Of a stretch of 52,513 nucleotides of DNA, positions 1-7,409 are shown in pieces (the stretch's first letter is position 1; each line of letters starts with the position of its first letter). The position numbers and the translations under genes are program-made. The notes beneath the pieces are model-generated. The model saw nothing but the letters and a program-made list of their open reading frames with translations. It did no database searches and was not told the origin of the DNA. This DNA is from Clostridia bacterium (GTDB taxonomy: Bacteria; Bacillota; Clostridia; Christensenellales; Aristaeellaceae). The stretch is from positions 95,695 through 148,207 of the forward strand of contig JAFWEJ010000013.1 of NCBI GenBank assembly GCA_017512985.1, given 5' to 3'.

Positions 1-584
1 AGGAGTTCTTCACCCTGCCCGAGCTCGTGGAAACCTTTGATATCCACCGCATCAACAACTCCCCCGGCATCTTCGACGTCAACAAGCTGGAGTGGATGAA
101 CAGCCAGTATGTTGCGAAGATGGACCCGGAGAAATACCTCGAAACGGCCGCCCCGTGGTTCGACAAAGTCCTTGCCGGAAAGAACATGGACTACCGCCGC
201 CTGGCGGAGCTCATGCAGAGCCGCACGGACATCTTCTCCCGCATTCCGGAAAAGATCGCCTTCCTGGCGGAAATGCCGGACTATGACACCGCCATCTTCT
301 TCAACAAGAAGCAAAAGAGCGACGAGACCGTCGCGAAGGAAGTCCTGCCCCTGCTGATTCCCGTCCTGGAAAGCATTGACCCCTGGACCGAGCAGAACAT
401 CCACGACGTCGTCATGGAAAAGATCCAGGCCTGGGAGCGCAAGACCGGCTCCGTCCTCTGGCCCATGCGCATCGCCATCTCCGGCCAGGAATCCACTCCC
501 GGCGGCGCCTTCGAGATCGCCTATCTCCTCGGCAGGGACGAAACCATCCGCCGCATGAAGGCCAGCCTCGAAAAGCTCGGATAA
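1..584 (+). CDS. gltX: Glutamate--tRNA ligase, C-terminal part (5' end outside window)
   Basis: The frame is open from the window edge (codons from base 3) to a TAA at 582-584, so only the last ~193 residues are present. GluRS charges tRNA-Glu with glutamate in the cytoplasm. The visible part is the end of the catalytic region plus the helical anticodon-binding domain. It contains the segment INNSPGIFDVNKLEWMN, typical of GluRS just after the KMSKS region, and the ending GxxFEIAYLLGRDETIRRM that closes bacterial GluRS proteins. A GTG at 27 is only an internal codon. A rho-independent terminator follows at 634-672. A tRNA-Glu gene lies 280 bp downstream, which is a sensible neighbour but has its own promoter. 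Confidence 0.93.
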   Translation, partial: EFFTLPELVETFDIHRINNSPGIFDVNKLEWMNSQYVAKMDPEKYLETAAPWFDKVLAGKNMDYRRLAELMQSRTDIFSRIPEKIAFLAEMPDYDTAIFFNKKQKSDETVAKEVLPLLIPVLESIDPWTEQNIHDVVMEKIQAWERKTGSVLWPMRIAISGQESTPGGAFEIAYLLGRDETIRRMKASLEKLG

Positions 585-633
585 GCATAGGATATCATCC
601 CGGACAGCGTCAAAGGATCCCATGCCGTTTATT

Positions 634-672
634 CCCGGAAACGCCTTGCGTGTTTCCGGGATTTCCTTTTTA
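634..672 (+). terminator. Rho-independent terminator of gltX
   Basis: A 9-bp stem (CCCGGAAAC / GTTTCCGGG, 634-642 with 652-660) is followed by a T-rich tract. It lies 50 bp after the gltX stop. Confidence 0.8.
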
Positions 673-683
673 TCCTCATGTGT

Positions 684-727
684 CCGAAGGGGTTTTAGGG
701 GGCGATCGGAAAGCCCCCTATTTTTTT
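684..727 (+). repeat. 37-nt dispersed hairpin repeat, copy 1 (acts as a terminator)
   Basis: Bases 684-720 match 33080-33116 on the same strand at about 35 of 37 positions by eye. The core is an AGGGGGC / GCCCCCT stem (697-703, 713-719) with the loop GATCGGAAA. Here it runs into seven T residues (721-727), so it should terminate transcription just before the tRNA promoter. Confidence 0.6.
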
Positions 728-728
728 G

Positions 729-757
729 TTGACATCCATTTCCCTCTCTGTTATAAT
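729..757 (+). promoter_or_regulatory. Consensus sigma-A promoter of the tRNA operon
   Basis: TTGACA (729-734), 17-nt spacer, TATAAT (752-757): a perfect match to the housekeeping consensus. It ends 21 bp before tRNA-Gln, as expected for strongly expressed stable RNA. Confidence 0.92.
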
Positions 758-778
758 ACCGCTTGCGGCTAACGCCGA

Positions 779-849
779 TGGGGAATGGTGTAACGGCAGC
801 ACCTACGACTCTGACTCGTATTGTCTAGGTTCGAATCCTAGTTCCCCAG
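779..849 (+). tRNA. tRNA-Gln (anticodon CTG)
   Basis: The acceptor stem TGGGGAA (779-785) pairs with TTCCCCA (842-848), and the discriminator is G849. The anticodon stem TACGA/TCGTA encloses the loop CTCTGAC, giving anticodon CTG. The T arm GGTTCGAATCC is canonical. The CCA end is not encoded (the bases after 849 are CTTTT) and must be added by CCA transferase. Confidence 0.93.
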
Positions 850-862
850 CTTTTCTTTTTCT

Positions 863-935
863 GGCTCCGTTGTCTAGAGGCCTAGGACGCGGCCCTCTCA
901 AGGCTGAAACACGGGTTCGAATCCCGTCGGAGCTG
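863..935 (+). tRNA. tRNA-Glu (anticodon CTC)
   Basis: The acceptor stem GGCTCCG (863-869) pairs with CGGAGCT (928-934, one G-U pair); the discriminator is G935. The anticodon stem CGGCC/GGCTG encloses the loop CTCTCAA, giving CTC. The T arm GGGTTCGAATCCC is canonical. CCA is not encoded. It is cotranscribed with tRNA-Gln, 13 nt upstream. Confidence 0.93.
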
Positions 936-939
936 CTCA

Positions 940-972
940 CCTTGTGAATCAGGTTCACAGGGTTTTTCTTTT
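940..972 (+). terminator. Terminator of the tRNA operon
   Basis: The stem CCTTGTGAA / TTCACAGGG is followed by TTTTTCTTTT, starting 5 nt after tRNA-Glu. Confidence 0.75.
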
Positions 973-973
973 G

Positions 974-1006
974 CAAAAAAACTGCCGTCTGACAAACTGC
1001 AGTTTA
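974..1006 (-). terminator. Terminator of the CDF transporter gene
   Basis: On the minus strand, AAACTGC / GCAGTTT (arms 999-1005 and 979-985) is followed by a run of T residues, right after the stop at 1013. Confidence 0.6.
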
Positions 1007-1012
1007 TGTTTT

Positions 1013-2134
1013 TTATTCCTCACTGAAATCGGTATCCATTGTAATCTGCAGCCTGTAATCCGGGAATGCCTCCTGCACCTGTTCGCAAACCTTCTGATAA
1101 ACTGCATGGCGGTCTTTTGCGTCAAAGCTGATCACGATATCAAAACGGATCGTTTTTTCGTTCTGGTCTGTATAGAATCCGTGCATCTGCAGGATTTCAG
1201 GGAAGCTGGAAACAATCTCCCGGATCCGTTCCCTTGCAGCCGCGGCTTCCGGGTCTCTGGTATTCATGGAATACACGCCGATTGCCGACAGGATTACGCC
1301 GTTTTTCCGGTATACCTCCTCCGTCACTTTCCGGATCAGCTGGTCAATCCCGTCTGCCGTCATCGTATCCGCCACTTCGATATGGACAGATCCGTTCCAG
1401 GCGTCCGGGCCGTAATCGTTCAGGATCAGGTCGTATACGCCGCTGATCTCCGGATGCTGCCCGATTGTGCTTTTGATATCCCTGGCCAACTGCGCGTCGG
1501 CCCGCTGGCCCAGGATCTGGGACAGCGCATCCCGGAGCATTCCGATACCGGACTTGATGATCACCAGCGCAATGATTGCGCCAAGCCATGCTTCCAGTGA
1601 CACATGGAAAAGGAGATAAACAGCAGCCGCGACCAGCGTGGAAGCAGAAATAACGGAGTCCAGCGTTGCGTCCTCTCCGGAATTGATCAGGGAATCGGAA
1701 TGGACCTTCTCCCCGGTATGCTTGACATACCGGCCTAAAATAATCTTCACAATGACTGCGACCGCTACAATAATCAGCGTAACGGCGCTGTAATCCGGCG
1801 TATCCGGCCGGATGATTTTCCGGACAGATTCCACAAAAGCCGTGATACCTGCGTAAAGAACCAGCAGTGAAATGATCACCGCGCTCAGGTATTCAATCCT
1901 GCCGTATCCGAATGGATGCTTCCTGTCCGGTTCTTTGCCGGCCAGCCTGGCGCCGATGATGGTAATCACCGAGCTGGCGGCGTCGGATATGTTGTTGACC
2001 GCGTCCATGACAATGGCGATGGAATTTGCCGTCAGGCCGACTACCGCTTTAAAGGCTGCCAGAAAAACGTTCGCCAGGATCCCGATGACGCTGGTCCGGA
2101 TAATGATCCGGTTACGGTTGTTTTGTTCGCTCAT
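1013..2134 (-). CDS. Cation diffusion facilitator (CDF) transporter, probably Mn-type
   Basis: A 373-residue inner-membrane metal/proton antiporter that exports divalent cations. The start is ATG 2134, with GGGGGA 8 nt upstream; a longer frame to 2194 lacks a binding site. The N-terminal ~210 residues form six membrane segments and the rest is the cytoplasmic CDF dimerisation domain. TM2 carries N47-x3-D51 (DAVNNISDA) and TM5 D155-x3-D159 (GEDATLDSVIS) in place of the HxxxD pairs of zinc CDFs. The N/D plus D/D quartet is the pattern reported for manganese exporters such as MntE. HPFGYGRIEYLS is a family signature. A -10 box TATAAT lies at 2222-2217. It is closely similar to the CDF gene at 38356-39507. 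Metal choice is inferred from the quartet only. Confidence 0.85.
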   Translation of the reverse strand: MSEQNNRNRIIIRTSVIGILANVFLAAFKAVVGLTANSIAIVMDAVNNISDAASSVITIIGARLAGKEPDRKHPFGYGRIEYLSAVIISLLVLYAGITAFVESVRKIIRPDTPDYSAVTLIIVAVAVIVKIILGRYVKHTGEKVHSDSLINSGEDATLDSVISASTLVAAAVYLLFHVSLEAWLGAIIALVIIKSGIGMLRDALSQILGQRADAQLARDIKSTIGQHPEISGVYDLILNDYGPDAWNGSVHIEVADTMTADGIDQLIRKVTEEVYRKNGVILSAIGVYSMNTRDPEAAAARERIREIVSSFPEILQMHGFYTDQNEKTIRFDIVISFDAKDRHAVYQKVCEQVQEAFPDYRLQITMDTDFSEE

Positions 2135-2423
2135 GCGCTGTTCCCCCGGTTCATTTATGTATATGACTGTATGTTCAATTCTCACAACAGGCACTTCCGG
2201 ATAGTTTCCGGTACAGATTATATCATGAAAACAGGGTGAAGTGGAGATAAAAACCCGGATAAACCGAACTTCGCTTTTTGTGTGATAAAAGACAGCCGGA
2301 ACTTATAAACATATCGGAGTGTATATTGGCTTTCGGGCACCCGGCGGAACAAAACTGTTCCGGCTGTCGTATAATACCAGGTGCGGAAACGCAAAAAGAC
2401 TGTCCGCGCCTGAAGGAGACAAT

Positions 2424-2912
2424 ATGAACAACCTGAAAAACTTCCTGAAAAACAAATACACAAAGATTGGCGTGCTGGCTGCGGCGGTGATCCTGATCAT
2501 CTGCATCCTGTCGTTTGCCGTCCCGTCCGGCAACAATGCCGAGTTTCGCTCTCCCATTCCCACAGAAACCGAGGCCTTCCTGGGCCGGTGGCAGTGCGAC
2601 AGGGCCGGCCTGACAGTATCCTGGACTCCGGATGATGATTTTACGGTCAGTGTTGTCTGGAGCAGCAGCGCCTGGGAAAACACGGAATGGAGATATCACT
2701 GCACATACGACGCGGAAAACTGCACGCTGGTCTCCCTGCCTGACGGCACCCGCACGGAATACGCGCACAACGAGGACGGCGAACTGGCCTCCTCAGCGCT
2801 CGTATACAGCGACGGAACGGCGTCCTTCCTTCTGAACCGGGACGGATACCTGATCTGGCAGGATAATAAGGAATACGCCGGAAAAGGCATGCGTTTCGAA
2901 CGCCTTCCCTGA
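2424..2912 (+). CDS. Small membrane-anchored protein, unknown function
   Basis: A 162-residue protein starting at ATG 2424, with GAAGGAG 6 nt upstream and a TATAAT-like box at 2370-2375. Residues ~10-33 (IGVLAAAVILIICILSFAV) form one membrane or signal-anchor segment preceded by Lys residues, so the rest is probably outside the membrane. The exported part is rich in Trp, Thr and Tyr with alternating hydrophobic strands (LGRWQCDRAGLTVSW, FLLNRDGYLIWQDN), suggesting a small beta-sandwich or lipocalin-like fold. It contains two Cys residues that could pair. No family was recognised. It is monocistronic, with a terminator at 2927-2963. Confidence 0.7.
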   Translation: MNNLKNFLKNKYTKIGVLAAAVILIICILSFAVPSGNNAEFRSPIPTETEAFLGRWQCDRAGLTVSWTPDDDFTVSVVWSSSAWENTEWRYHCTYDAENCTLVSLPDGTRTEYAHNEDGELASSALVYSDGTASFLLNRDGYLIWQDNKEYAGKGMRFERLP

Positions 2913-2926
2913 CCATGCGGATCTCT

Positions 2927-2963
2927 CTCCGGGGCACGCTTTGCGTTTCCCCGGATATTTTTT
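2927..2963 (+). terminator. Rho-independent terminator
   Basis: CCGGGG (2929 on) and ACGC pair with GCGT and CCCCGG (to 2954), followed by ATATTTTTT. It ends the gene at 2424-2912. Confidence 0.8.
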
Positions 2964-3013
2964 GAAATAAATGGAAAAAACAAATGGCTTTAGATTCAGT
3001 TAAGGAAGCCGGG

Positions 3014-3184
3014 TTATGATACAGCTGTCAACGGGGGAAACGGCCGTCCCCCATCGAGACGATCCCCGTCCCTGCCGATTTCACTCCTCCAATCTTTTCC
3101 GGCAGAGATGTTCCGATATCTGTTTCTTCATACTACTCTCCCCCTTTTTCAAGAGAAGCGGCGCCTGCCAGGACGCCGCTTTTC
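3014..3184 (+). other. Gene-free 318-bp gap with hairpins; possible structured RNA
   Basis: The gap 2913-3230 holds no convincing protein gene. On the plus strand a TATGAT box (3014-3019, poor -35) is followed by successive small stems: GGGGGA/TCCCCC, ATCG/CGAT, TGCCG/CGGCA and CAGA/TCTG. A strong hairpin with TTTT (AGCGGCG/CGCCGCT, 3157-3183) closes the run. This would suit a ~165-nt noncoding transcript, but no known RNA family was recognised. Confidence 0.25.
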
Positions 3185-3187
3185 CTG

Positions 3188-3211
3188 TAAAAAAACCGGT
3201 CACTGACCGGC
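3188..3211 (-). terminator. Terminator of the OB-fold protein gene
   Basis: On the minus strand, CCGGTCA-G-TGACCGG is followed by seven T residues, 20 nt after the stop at 3231. Confidence 0.85.
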
Positions 3212-3230
3212 TTTGGGCAGGCTGCGGGAA

Positions 3231-3593
3231 TCAGATCGGCAGGATCCGCAGGATCGTCCATTCCGCCATCTCAACGGTGCCCTCGAATTCGTTGTATCGG
3301 GGATTGGCGATCACCAGGATCGCGCCATCCCGGGGACATTCATCGCTCATGAAGTTGATGATCATGGAGTCTTCGCCGTTTCCGGAGAACAGGTTGATGG
3401 AGCCGGTTTCGTCCTCCGCGACGGCCAGGACCGGATTGAGGATCTGCGTGATTCTCAGCACCAGCATGCAGTCGCCGCAGTCGCCGCCGGCCTCCAGCCA
3501 TTCACGGATGGTGACGAATTTCGCCTCGCCCAGCGCGGTGGCGGCCATGAAAAACAATACGCATACCAGCAGTAACGCTACAATCTTCTTCAT
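3231..3593 (-). CDS. Secreted small OB-fold-like protein
   Basis: A 120-residue protein with a clear signal peptide: MKK, then a hydrophobic core to about residue 19, then ATALGEA with a likely signal-peptidase site. Start ATG 3593 has AAAGGAGAG 6 nt upstream; the longer frame to 3746 is not supported. The mature part reads like a one-domain OB-fold of the type seen in Clostridial exported proteins (TIREWLEA, then DETGSINLFSG and GAILVIANPRYNEF), a five-strand pattern with a glycine-rich turn. Two Cys (GGDCGDC) may bind metal or pair. Single gene with its own promoter (3635-3664) and terminator. Ligand and role unknown. Confidence 0.65.
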   Translation of the reverse strand: MKKIVALLLVCVLFFMAATALGEAKFVTIREWLEAGGDCGDCMLVLRITQILNPVLAVAEDETGSINLFSGNGEDSMIINFMSDECPRDGAILVIANPRYNEFEGTVEMAEWTILRILPI

Positions 3594-3634
3594 GGGATTC
3601 TCTCCTTTGTATGTTTTCGCCTTTTCTTTCCCTG

Positions 3635-3664
3635 ATTGTAGCATTTTACCGGACGGTTTGGCAA
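3635..3664 (-). promoter_or_regulatory. Promoter of the OB-fold protein gene
   Basis: Minus strand TTGCCA (3664-3659), 18-nt spacer, TACAAT (3640-3635); about 42 bp before the start codon. Confidence 0.65.
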
Positions 3665-3692
3665 TAAAAGAAAGCAGGCGTTTCCGCCTGCC
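3665..3692 (-). terminator. Terminator of the HD-GYP gene
   Basis: GCAGGCGGAAACGCCTGC (minus strand, 3691-3674) followed by TTTCTTTT, 10 nt after the stop. Confidence 0.85.
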
Positions 3693-3702
3693 GTCTTCCG
3701 GG

Positions 3703-5418
3703 TCATTCCAGCGAGCTGTAATAGGCTTCCAGCTTCGGGCGGGCACGGCAGTATACGTCCTTCATTTCCGGCGCGAACTGGGATCCCATGCCTTCCATCA
3801 TAATCCGGTCCGCCTTTTCAAAGGACATGCTCTCTTTGTACACACGCTTGGAAACCAGCGCGTCGTAAACATCTGCGACTGCCATGATCCGGGCCTCCAG
3901 CGGGATCTCCTCCCCTTTCAGGCCGTCCGGATAGCCGGAACCGTCCCAGCGCTCATGATGGAACTGGGCCACGCTCTCCGCGATTACATGGAACTCGTCG
4001 TCGTCTGTATCCTTCAGGATCTCATGCACGATGCGGGAACCTGCCGCGGCGTGCTCCTTCATTTTCTCAAACTCCTCCGGCGTAAACCGGCCGGGTTTGC
4101 GCAGGATCTCGTCGTCCACGGCGATTTTGCCCAGGTCGTGCATGGGCGCGGCCTTGATCAGCTTCTCCCGGAAGGCTTTGGTCAGTTCCGGGAATTCCTC
4201 CTGGGACATCTCGCTCAGCAGGATCTTCACGCCTTCACTGGTCCGGCGGATATGCCCGCCGGTGGAGTTGTCCCGGCTTTCAACCATGGTGGCCATGCCG
4301 AGGATCAGCCGGTTGTGCATTTCCCGGATATGAGCCGTCTGCTTTTCCACCTCGGCCGTCAGCCGGTCGTTGTAGCCCTTGATGAACCGGATATACTGCT
4401 GGTCCTTTGTGTTGTCCGTAATCGTCAGCTGGTAGCCTTTTTCCTTCCTGCCGTTATACAGCGGGGAAATAACGATCCGGTAGATCCTGTCGTCTTTTTC
4501 GTAATCCGCGGTGTTCCTGCTCCTGTCCTGCCGGTAGTTTTCCAGCCAGGGCGTCACCAGCTCGCCGAAGGATTTCCGCCGCCTGACAGAGAAGTCCACC
4601 GTCAGTTTCCTGAGAATCGGGAAAATCTCCTTCGCGGTGTCGTTGCTCCCCAGGTAATGGTACCCGTAGTCAACGGAAATGAAACCTGTTTCCCCTTTTT
4701 TCACCAGGGAATCGACCGCCGTGTCCGTAATGTCGTACAGGGCGATCCGGGCGACAATGATCAGGTAGTTGACCTGGGCGATCACATACACCAGGGGCAG
4801 CAGCTCAATCTTCCAGGACGTCCGGCCGCCGATAAAAAAGGCGATGACCGCCAGGCTCTCCGGGAAAAAGAGCAGCCCCAGGACCTTCCGGGAGATCTGG
4901 TTTTTCCGGACCAGGCTGTATACAATGATTCCGATGCTCACAGCATAATAGAAAACGACCATCGTCTGGAACACGGTGTGCATCCATCCGTATTCCTTGT
5001 GCAGCAGCGCCAGGCCGTTCCGGATCTCCAGTTCCGTATGCGTATAGAAATCCCCGGACTGCATCGGATTGAGTACAAATACGAACACCGCTGTGCTGGC
5101 CGTGAACGCCAGGGCCTTGAGGATACGCCCCGCCCATCCCAGCCGGATATCGCACAGGGCAAGAATCGCCAGCAGGATGATCAGCTGCAGGTAACAGGCG
5201 CCCAGGTAAATGATCTTGTTTGCCATGAGCGCTTCAGCCAGTACGGTGGAATGGCCCCGCAGCACATAGCCCAGGCAGATGACCGGGATCATCGTGAAGA
5301 TCAGGGTAATGCGCACGTCAAAATGCCTGCGCCACATAAACAGGTAAGCGCCGGAGAGCAGCACGGAAATGATCAGGAGTATATCGTAATACAGCATAGC
5401 GGGATTGACGCTGTCCAT
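3703..5418 (-). CDS. 7TM sensor protein with HD-GYP domain (putative cyclic-di-GMP phosphodiesterase)
   Basis: 571 residues. The N-terminal ~220 residues hold seven hydrophobic segments arranged like the 7TM sensor module found before histidine kinases. A PAS-like linker follows (residues ~225-350) and then an HD-GYP domain. The HD pair is H427-D428 in HDLGKIAVDD. The second His cluster is HHERWDGSGYPDGL at 487-500, with GYP intact, and ADVYDAL completes the metal site. HD-GYP enzymes hydrolyse cyclic di-GMP, so this is probably a membrane receptor lowering that messenger; the ligand is unknown. Start ATG 5418 has GGAGGTG 5 nt upstream, and a promoter lies at 5458-5486. Monocistronic. The family assignment is firm; activity is inferred from the intact motifs. 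Confidence 0.88.
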   Translation of the reverse strand: MDSVNPAMLYYDILLIISVLLSGAYLFMWRRHFDVRITLIFTMIPVICLGYVLRGHSTVLAEALMANKIIYLGACYLQLIILLAILALCDIRLGWAGRILKALAFTASTAVFVFVLNPMQSGDFYTHTELEIRNGLALLHKEYGWMHTVFQTMVVFYYAVSIGIIVYSLVRKNQISRKVLGLLFFPESLAVIAFFIGGRTSWKIELLPLVYVIAQVNYLIIVARIALYDITDTAVDSLVKKGETGFISVDYGYHYLGSNDTAKEIFPILRKLTVDFSVRRRKSFGELVTPWLENYRQDRSRNTADYEKDDRIYRIVISPLYNGRKEKGYQLTITDNTKDQQYIRFIKGYNDRLTAEVEKQTAHIREMHNRLILGMATMVESRDNSTGGHIRRTSEGVKILLSEMSQEEFPELTKAFREKLIKAAPMHDLGKIAVDDEILRKPGRFTPEEFEKMKEHAAAGSRIVHEILKDTDDDEFHVIAESVAQFHHERWDGSGYPDGLKGEEIPLEARIMAVADVYDALVSKRVYKESMSFEKADRIMMEGMGSQFAPEMKDVYCRARPKLEAYYSSLE

Positions 5419-5457
5419 CTTCCACCTCCGCCCGTTTTCCTTTTTCCGGGCGTTTCC

Positions 5458-5486
5458 ATTTTATTCCATATCCTGACGTGTGGCAA
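5458..5486 (-). promoter_or_regulatory. Promoter of the HD-GYP gene
   Basis: Minus strand TTGCCA (5486-5481), 17-nt spacer, TAAAAT (5463-5458), 40 bp before the ATG. Confidence 0.65.
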
Positions 5487-5536
5487 GTATACATGGTTCC
5501 GTGCCCATTGTTCACAGCAAGTTCACAAAGCGCTCG

Positions 5537-5565
5537 TTGAACCGGCGGGGCATTTTGTGTATAAT
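5537..5565 (+). promoter_or_regulatory. Promoter of the parvulin lipoprotein gene
   Basis: TTGAAC (5537-5542), 17-nt spacer, TATAAT (5560-5565), 40 bp before the ATG. Confidence 0.8.
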
Positions 5566-5605
5566 AAGCGCGTTGATTTGTATCCATGACAAGGAGGAAC
5601 CTGAT

Positions 5606-7357
5606 ATGTCCAACCATTCCAGGAGTACCCTGATCCGGGTTGCGCTGCTGGTCGTGCTGGCACTGCTTGTGTGCCTGGTCTCCGGCTGCACCCAGAATAA
5701 TGAGCCCGCGGCCACGGCAACGCCCGAAGTGACCGAGGCGCCCACCGAAGCCCCGACGGAAGAAGTGACCGAAGCCCCCACCGAGGCGCCCACCGAAGCA
5801 CCCACTGAGGAAGCAACCGAGGCACCCACGGAAGCGCCGACTGAAGCGCCCACCGAAGCCCCCGCGGCAGAAGTGACCGAAGCGCCTGCGGAAGAAGCCG
5901 CCGCAACGGAAGCGCCCGCAGAAGAAGCCGCCGCTGAGGAGCAGGCTCCCGTCCTGCTGGCCACAGTTGACGGAGAAGAGATCCTGTCAGACAATGCCGA
6001 TTTGATGAATGAGTACCAGTATTACCTGGAACTGGCTGAATCATACGGTATGGATACCTCTTCCGAGGATGTGCTGGCCATGGTTCGCCAGTATGCCATG
6101 CAGGGTGCGATCGGTACGGTCCTGATCAGAAACAAGGGGACCGAACTCGGCCTGAATCAGATTTCGGAAGAAGAGACCGCGCAGATCAGGGACGACTCCA
6201 GGGCGGAATGGGAAGAAGCCGTTCAGTACTTCATCGACGCGATGGGAAACGTGACCGAAACCTCCACGGATGATGAAAAGGCTGCGGCCCGTGCGGACGC
6301 GCTGGCTTATATCAGGGATAACTACGGTTACGATGAGGAATCATACGTCCGGGCAAGCCTGGACGCCAAGGTCTTCAATACAGTCATGAAGCGTGTACAG
6401 GCACATGTCGTAGGCGACCGGAAAGTTACGGATGAAGATGTTCAGGAATACTTTGACGCGCTGGTGAAGGAAGACCAGGAAACCTACCAGGACGATGTCG
6501 CCGCCTATGAGTTCTACACCCAGTATTACGGACAGTCTTCCTACTATACGCCCGAAGGCTACCGCGGGATCGTCCACATCCTGCTGAAAGTGGACGACGA
6601 ACTGCTGGAAACCTGGAAAGACCTGTCTGCCCGGCTGGAAGAGCAGCAATCTAACGAGCAGGCGGAATCCACGGAAGAAACAGCAGTTCCCGATGGCGAA
6701 GAATCTTCTCCTGCTGCGGAAGAAACCCCCGCCCCGGATGCCGAGCCCACTGAAGAGCCCACCGCCACGCCCGAACCCGTAACCCAGGAAATGGTCGACG
6801 CCGCGGAAAAGGCCATCATGGACAGCGTGAAGAATACTGTGGATGAAATCAAAGCCAAGCTCGACAGCGGAGTATCCTTTGATGACCTGATCAAGGAATA
6901 CGGCACTGATTCCGGCATGAAGGAGGATGCCAGCCGCGCTGAAGGCTATCATGTGCACAAGGACAGCATCCTCTTTGATTCCGCTTTCCAGAAAGCCGCC
7001 ATGGAACTGGAAAAGATCGGCGATATCAGCGAACCCGTCCTCAGTCAGTTCGGCGTCCATATCCTGCAGTACCTGAAGGACATCCCCGGCGGTGCTGTCG
7101 AACTGACCGATGAAATGAAGGAAGAATTCCGGACCACCCTGCAGGGCGAACTGGAGAACGATCTGTTCCAGACCGCCATAGACAAGTGGATGGACGCGGC
7201 AGCGATCGAGTATACAGAAGCGGGCGAAGCCTGGAAGCTGGTTGAAGAAGAATCCGAAGAAGAACCCGAACCGGCTGAAGAAACTCCCGCTCCTGAAGAA
7301 ACTCCCGCTCCTGAAGAAACTCCCGCTCCTGAAACCCCTGAAGCCCCTGTTGAATAA
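5606..7357 (+). CDS. Lipoprotein with parvulin-type peptidyl-prolyl isomerase domain (PrsA/SurA-like)
   Basis: 583 residues. Start ATG 5606 has AAGGAGG 8 nt upstream; the frame to 5480 is spurious. A lipoprotein signal ends in LVSG-C28, so the protein should be lipid-anchored outside the membrane. Residues ~30-115 are a disordered Thr-Glu-Ala-Pro repeat. Next come a SurA-N/trigger-like helical region (~115-310) and a parvulin domain beginning YRGIVHILLKV and ending FGVHILQYL. An acidic Pro/Glu insert of about 55 residues (positions ~350-400) lies inside the domain after the first strand. The C-terminus ends in EETPAP repeats. PrsA-like proteins fold exported proteins. It has its own promoter (5537-5565) and a bidirectional terminator at 7369-7405. 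Confidence 0.85.
   Translation: MSNHSRSTLIRVALLVVLALLVCLVSGCTQNNEPAATATPEVTEAPTEAPTEEVTEAPTEAPTEAPTEEATEAPTEAPTEAPTEAPAAEVTEAPAEEAAATEAPAEEAAAEEQAPVLLATVDGEEILSDNADLMNEYQYYLELAESYGMDTSSEDVLAMVRQYAMQGAIGTVLIRNKGTELGLNQISEEETAQIRDDSRAEWEEAVQYFIDAMGNVTETSTDDEKAAARADALAYIRDNYGYDEESYVRASLDAKVFNTVMKRVQAHVVGDRKVTDEDVQEYFDALVKEDQETYQDDVAAYEFYTQYYGQSSYYTPEGYRGIVHILLKVDDELLETWKDLSARLEEQQSNEQAESTEETAVPDGEESSPAAEETPAPDAEPTEEPTATPEPVTQEMVDAAEKAIMDSVKNTVDEIKAKLDSGVSFDDLIKEYGTDSGMKEDASRAEGYHVHKDSILFDSAFQKAAMELEKIGDISEPVLSQFGVHILQYLKDIPGGAVELTDEMKEEFRTTLQGELENDLFQTAIDKWMDAAAIEYTEAGEAWKLVEEESEEEPEPAEETPAPEETPAPEETPAPETPEAPVE
5728..5945 (+). repeat. In-gene low-complexity repeat encoding Thr-Glu-Ala-Pro
   Basis: Imperfect 12-bp units (ACCGAAGCGCCC-like) repeat through the 5' part of the lipoprotein gene and encode TEAP, AEVTEAP and EEAAATEAP runs. 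They probably form a flexible acidic spacer between lipid anchor and folded domain. Such repeats can vary in length by slippage. Confidence 0.8.
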
Positions 7358-7368
7358 ATGATCCATTG

Positions 7369-7405
7369 AAAAATCCCCGCCGATCATGATCGGCGGGGAT
7401 TTTTG
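7369..7405. terminator. Bidirectional terminator between the lipoprotein gene and typA
   Basis: A perfect 28-bp palindrome (7373-7400, ATCCCCGCCG / CGGCGGGGAT) flanked by A residues on the left and T residues on the right. It serves the converging genes ending at 7357 (+) and 7410 (-). Confidence 0.92.
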
Positions 7406-7409
7406 AATG

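Noticed and set aside
3081-3131. 16-codon leader peptide on the minus strand with a GGGGGAG site
   Set aside because: No downstream gene to regulate, beyond the terminator of the preceding gene, and too short to judge.
3014-3184. 6S RNA
   Set aside because: It lacks one long hairpin with a central bubble and pairing of the two ends; only small separate stems are seen.
3016-5589. Long plus-strand open frame of 857 codons
   Set aside because: It lies opposite the OB-fold and HD-GYP genes and arises from GC-rich codon use. It has no binding site and its translation (many His, Gln, Arg runs) resembles no protein.
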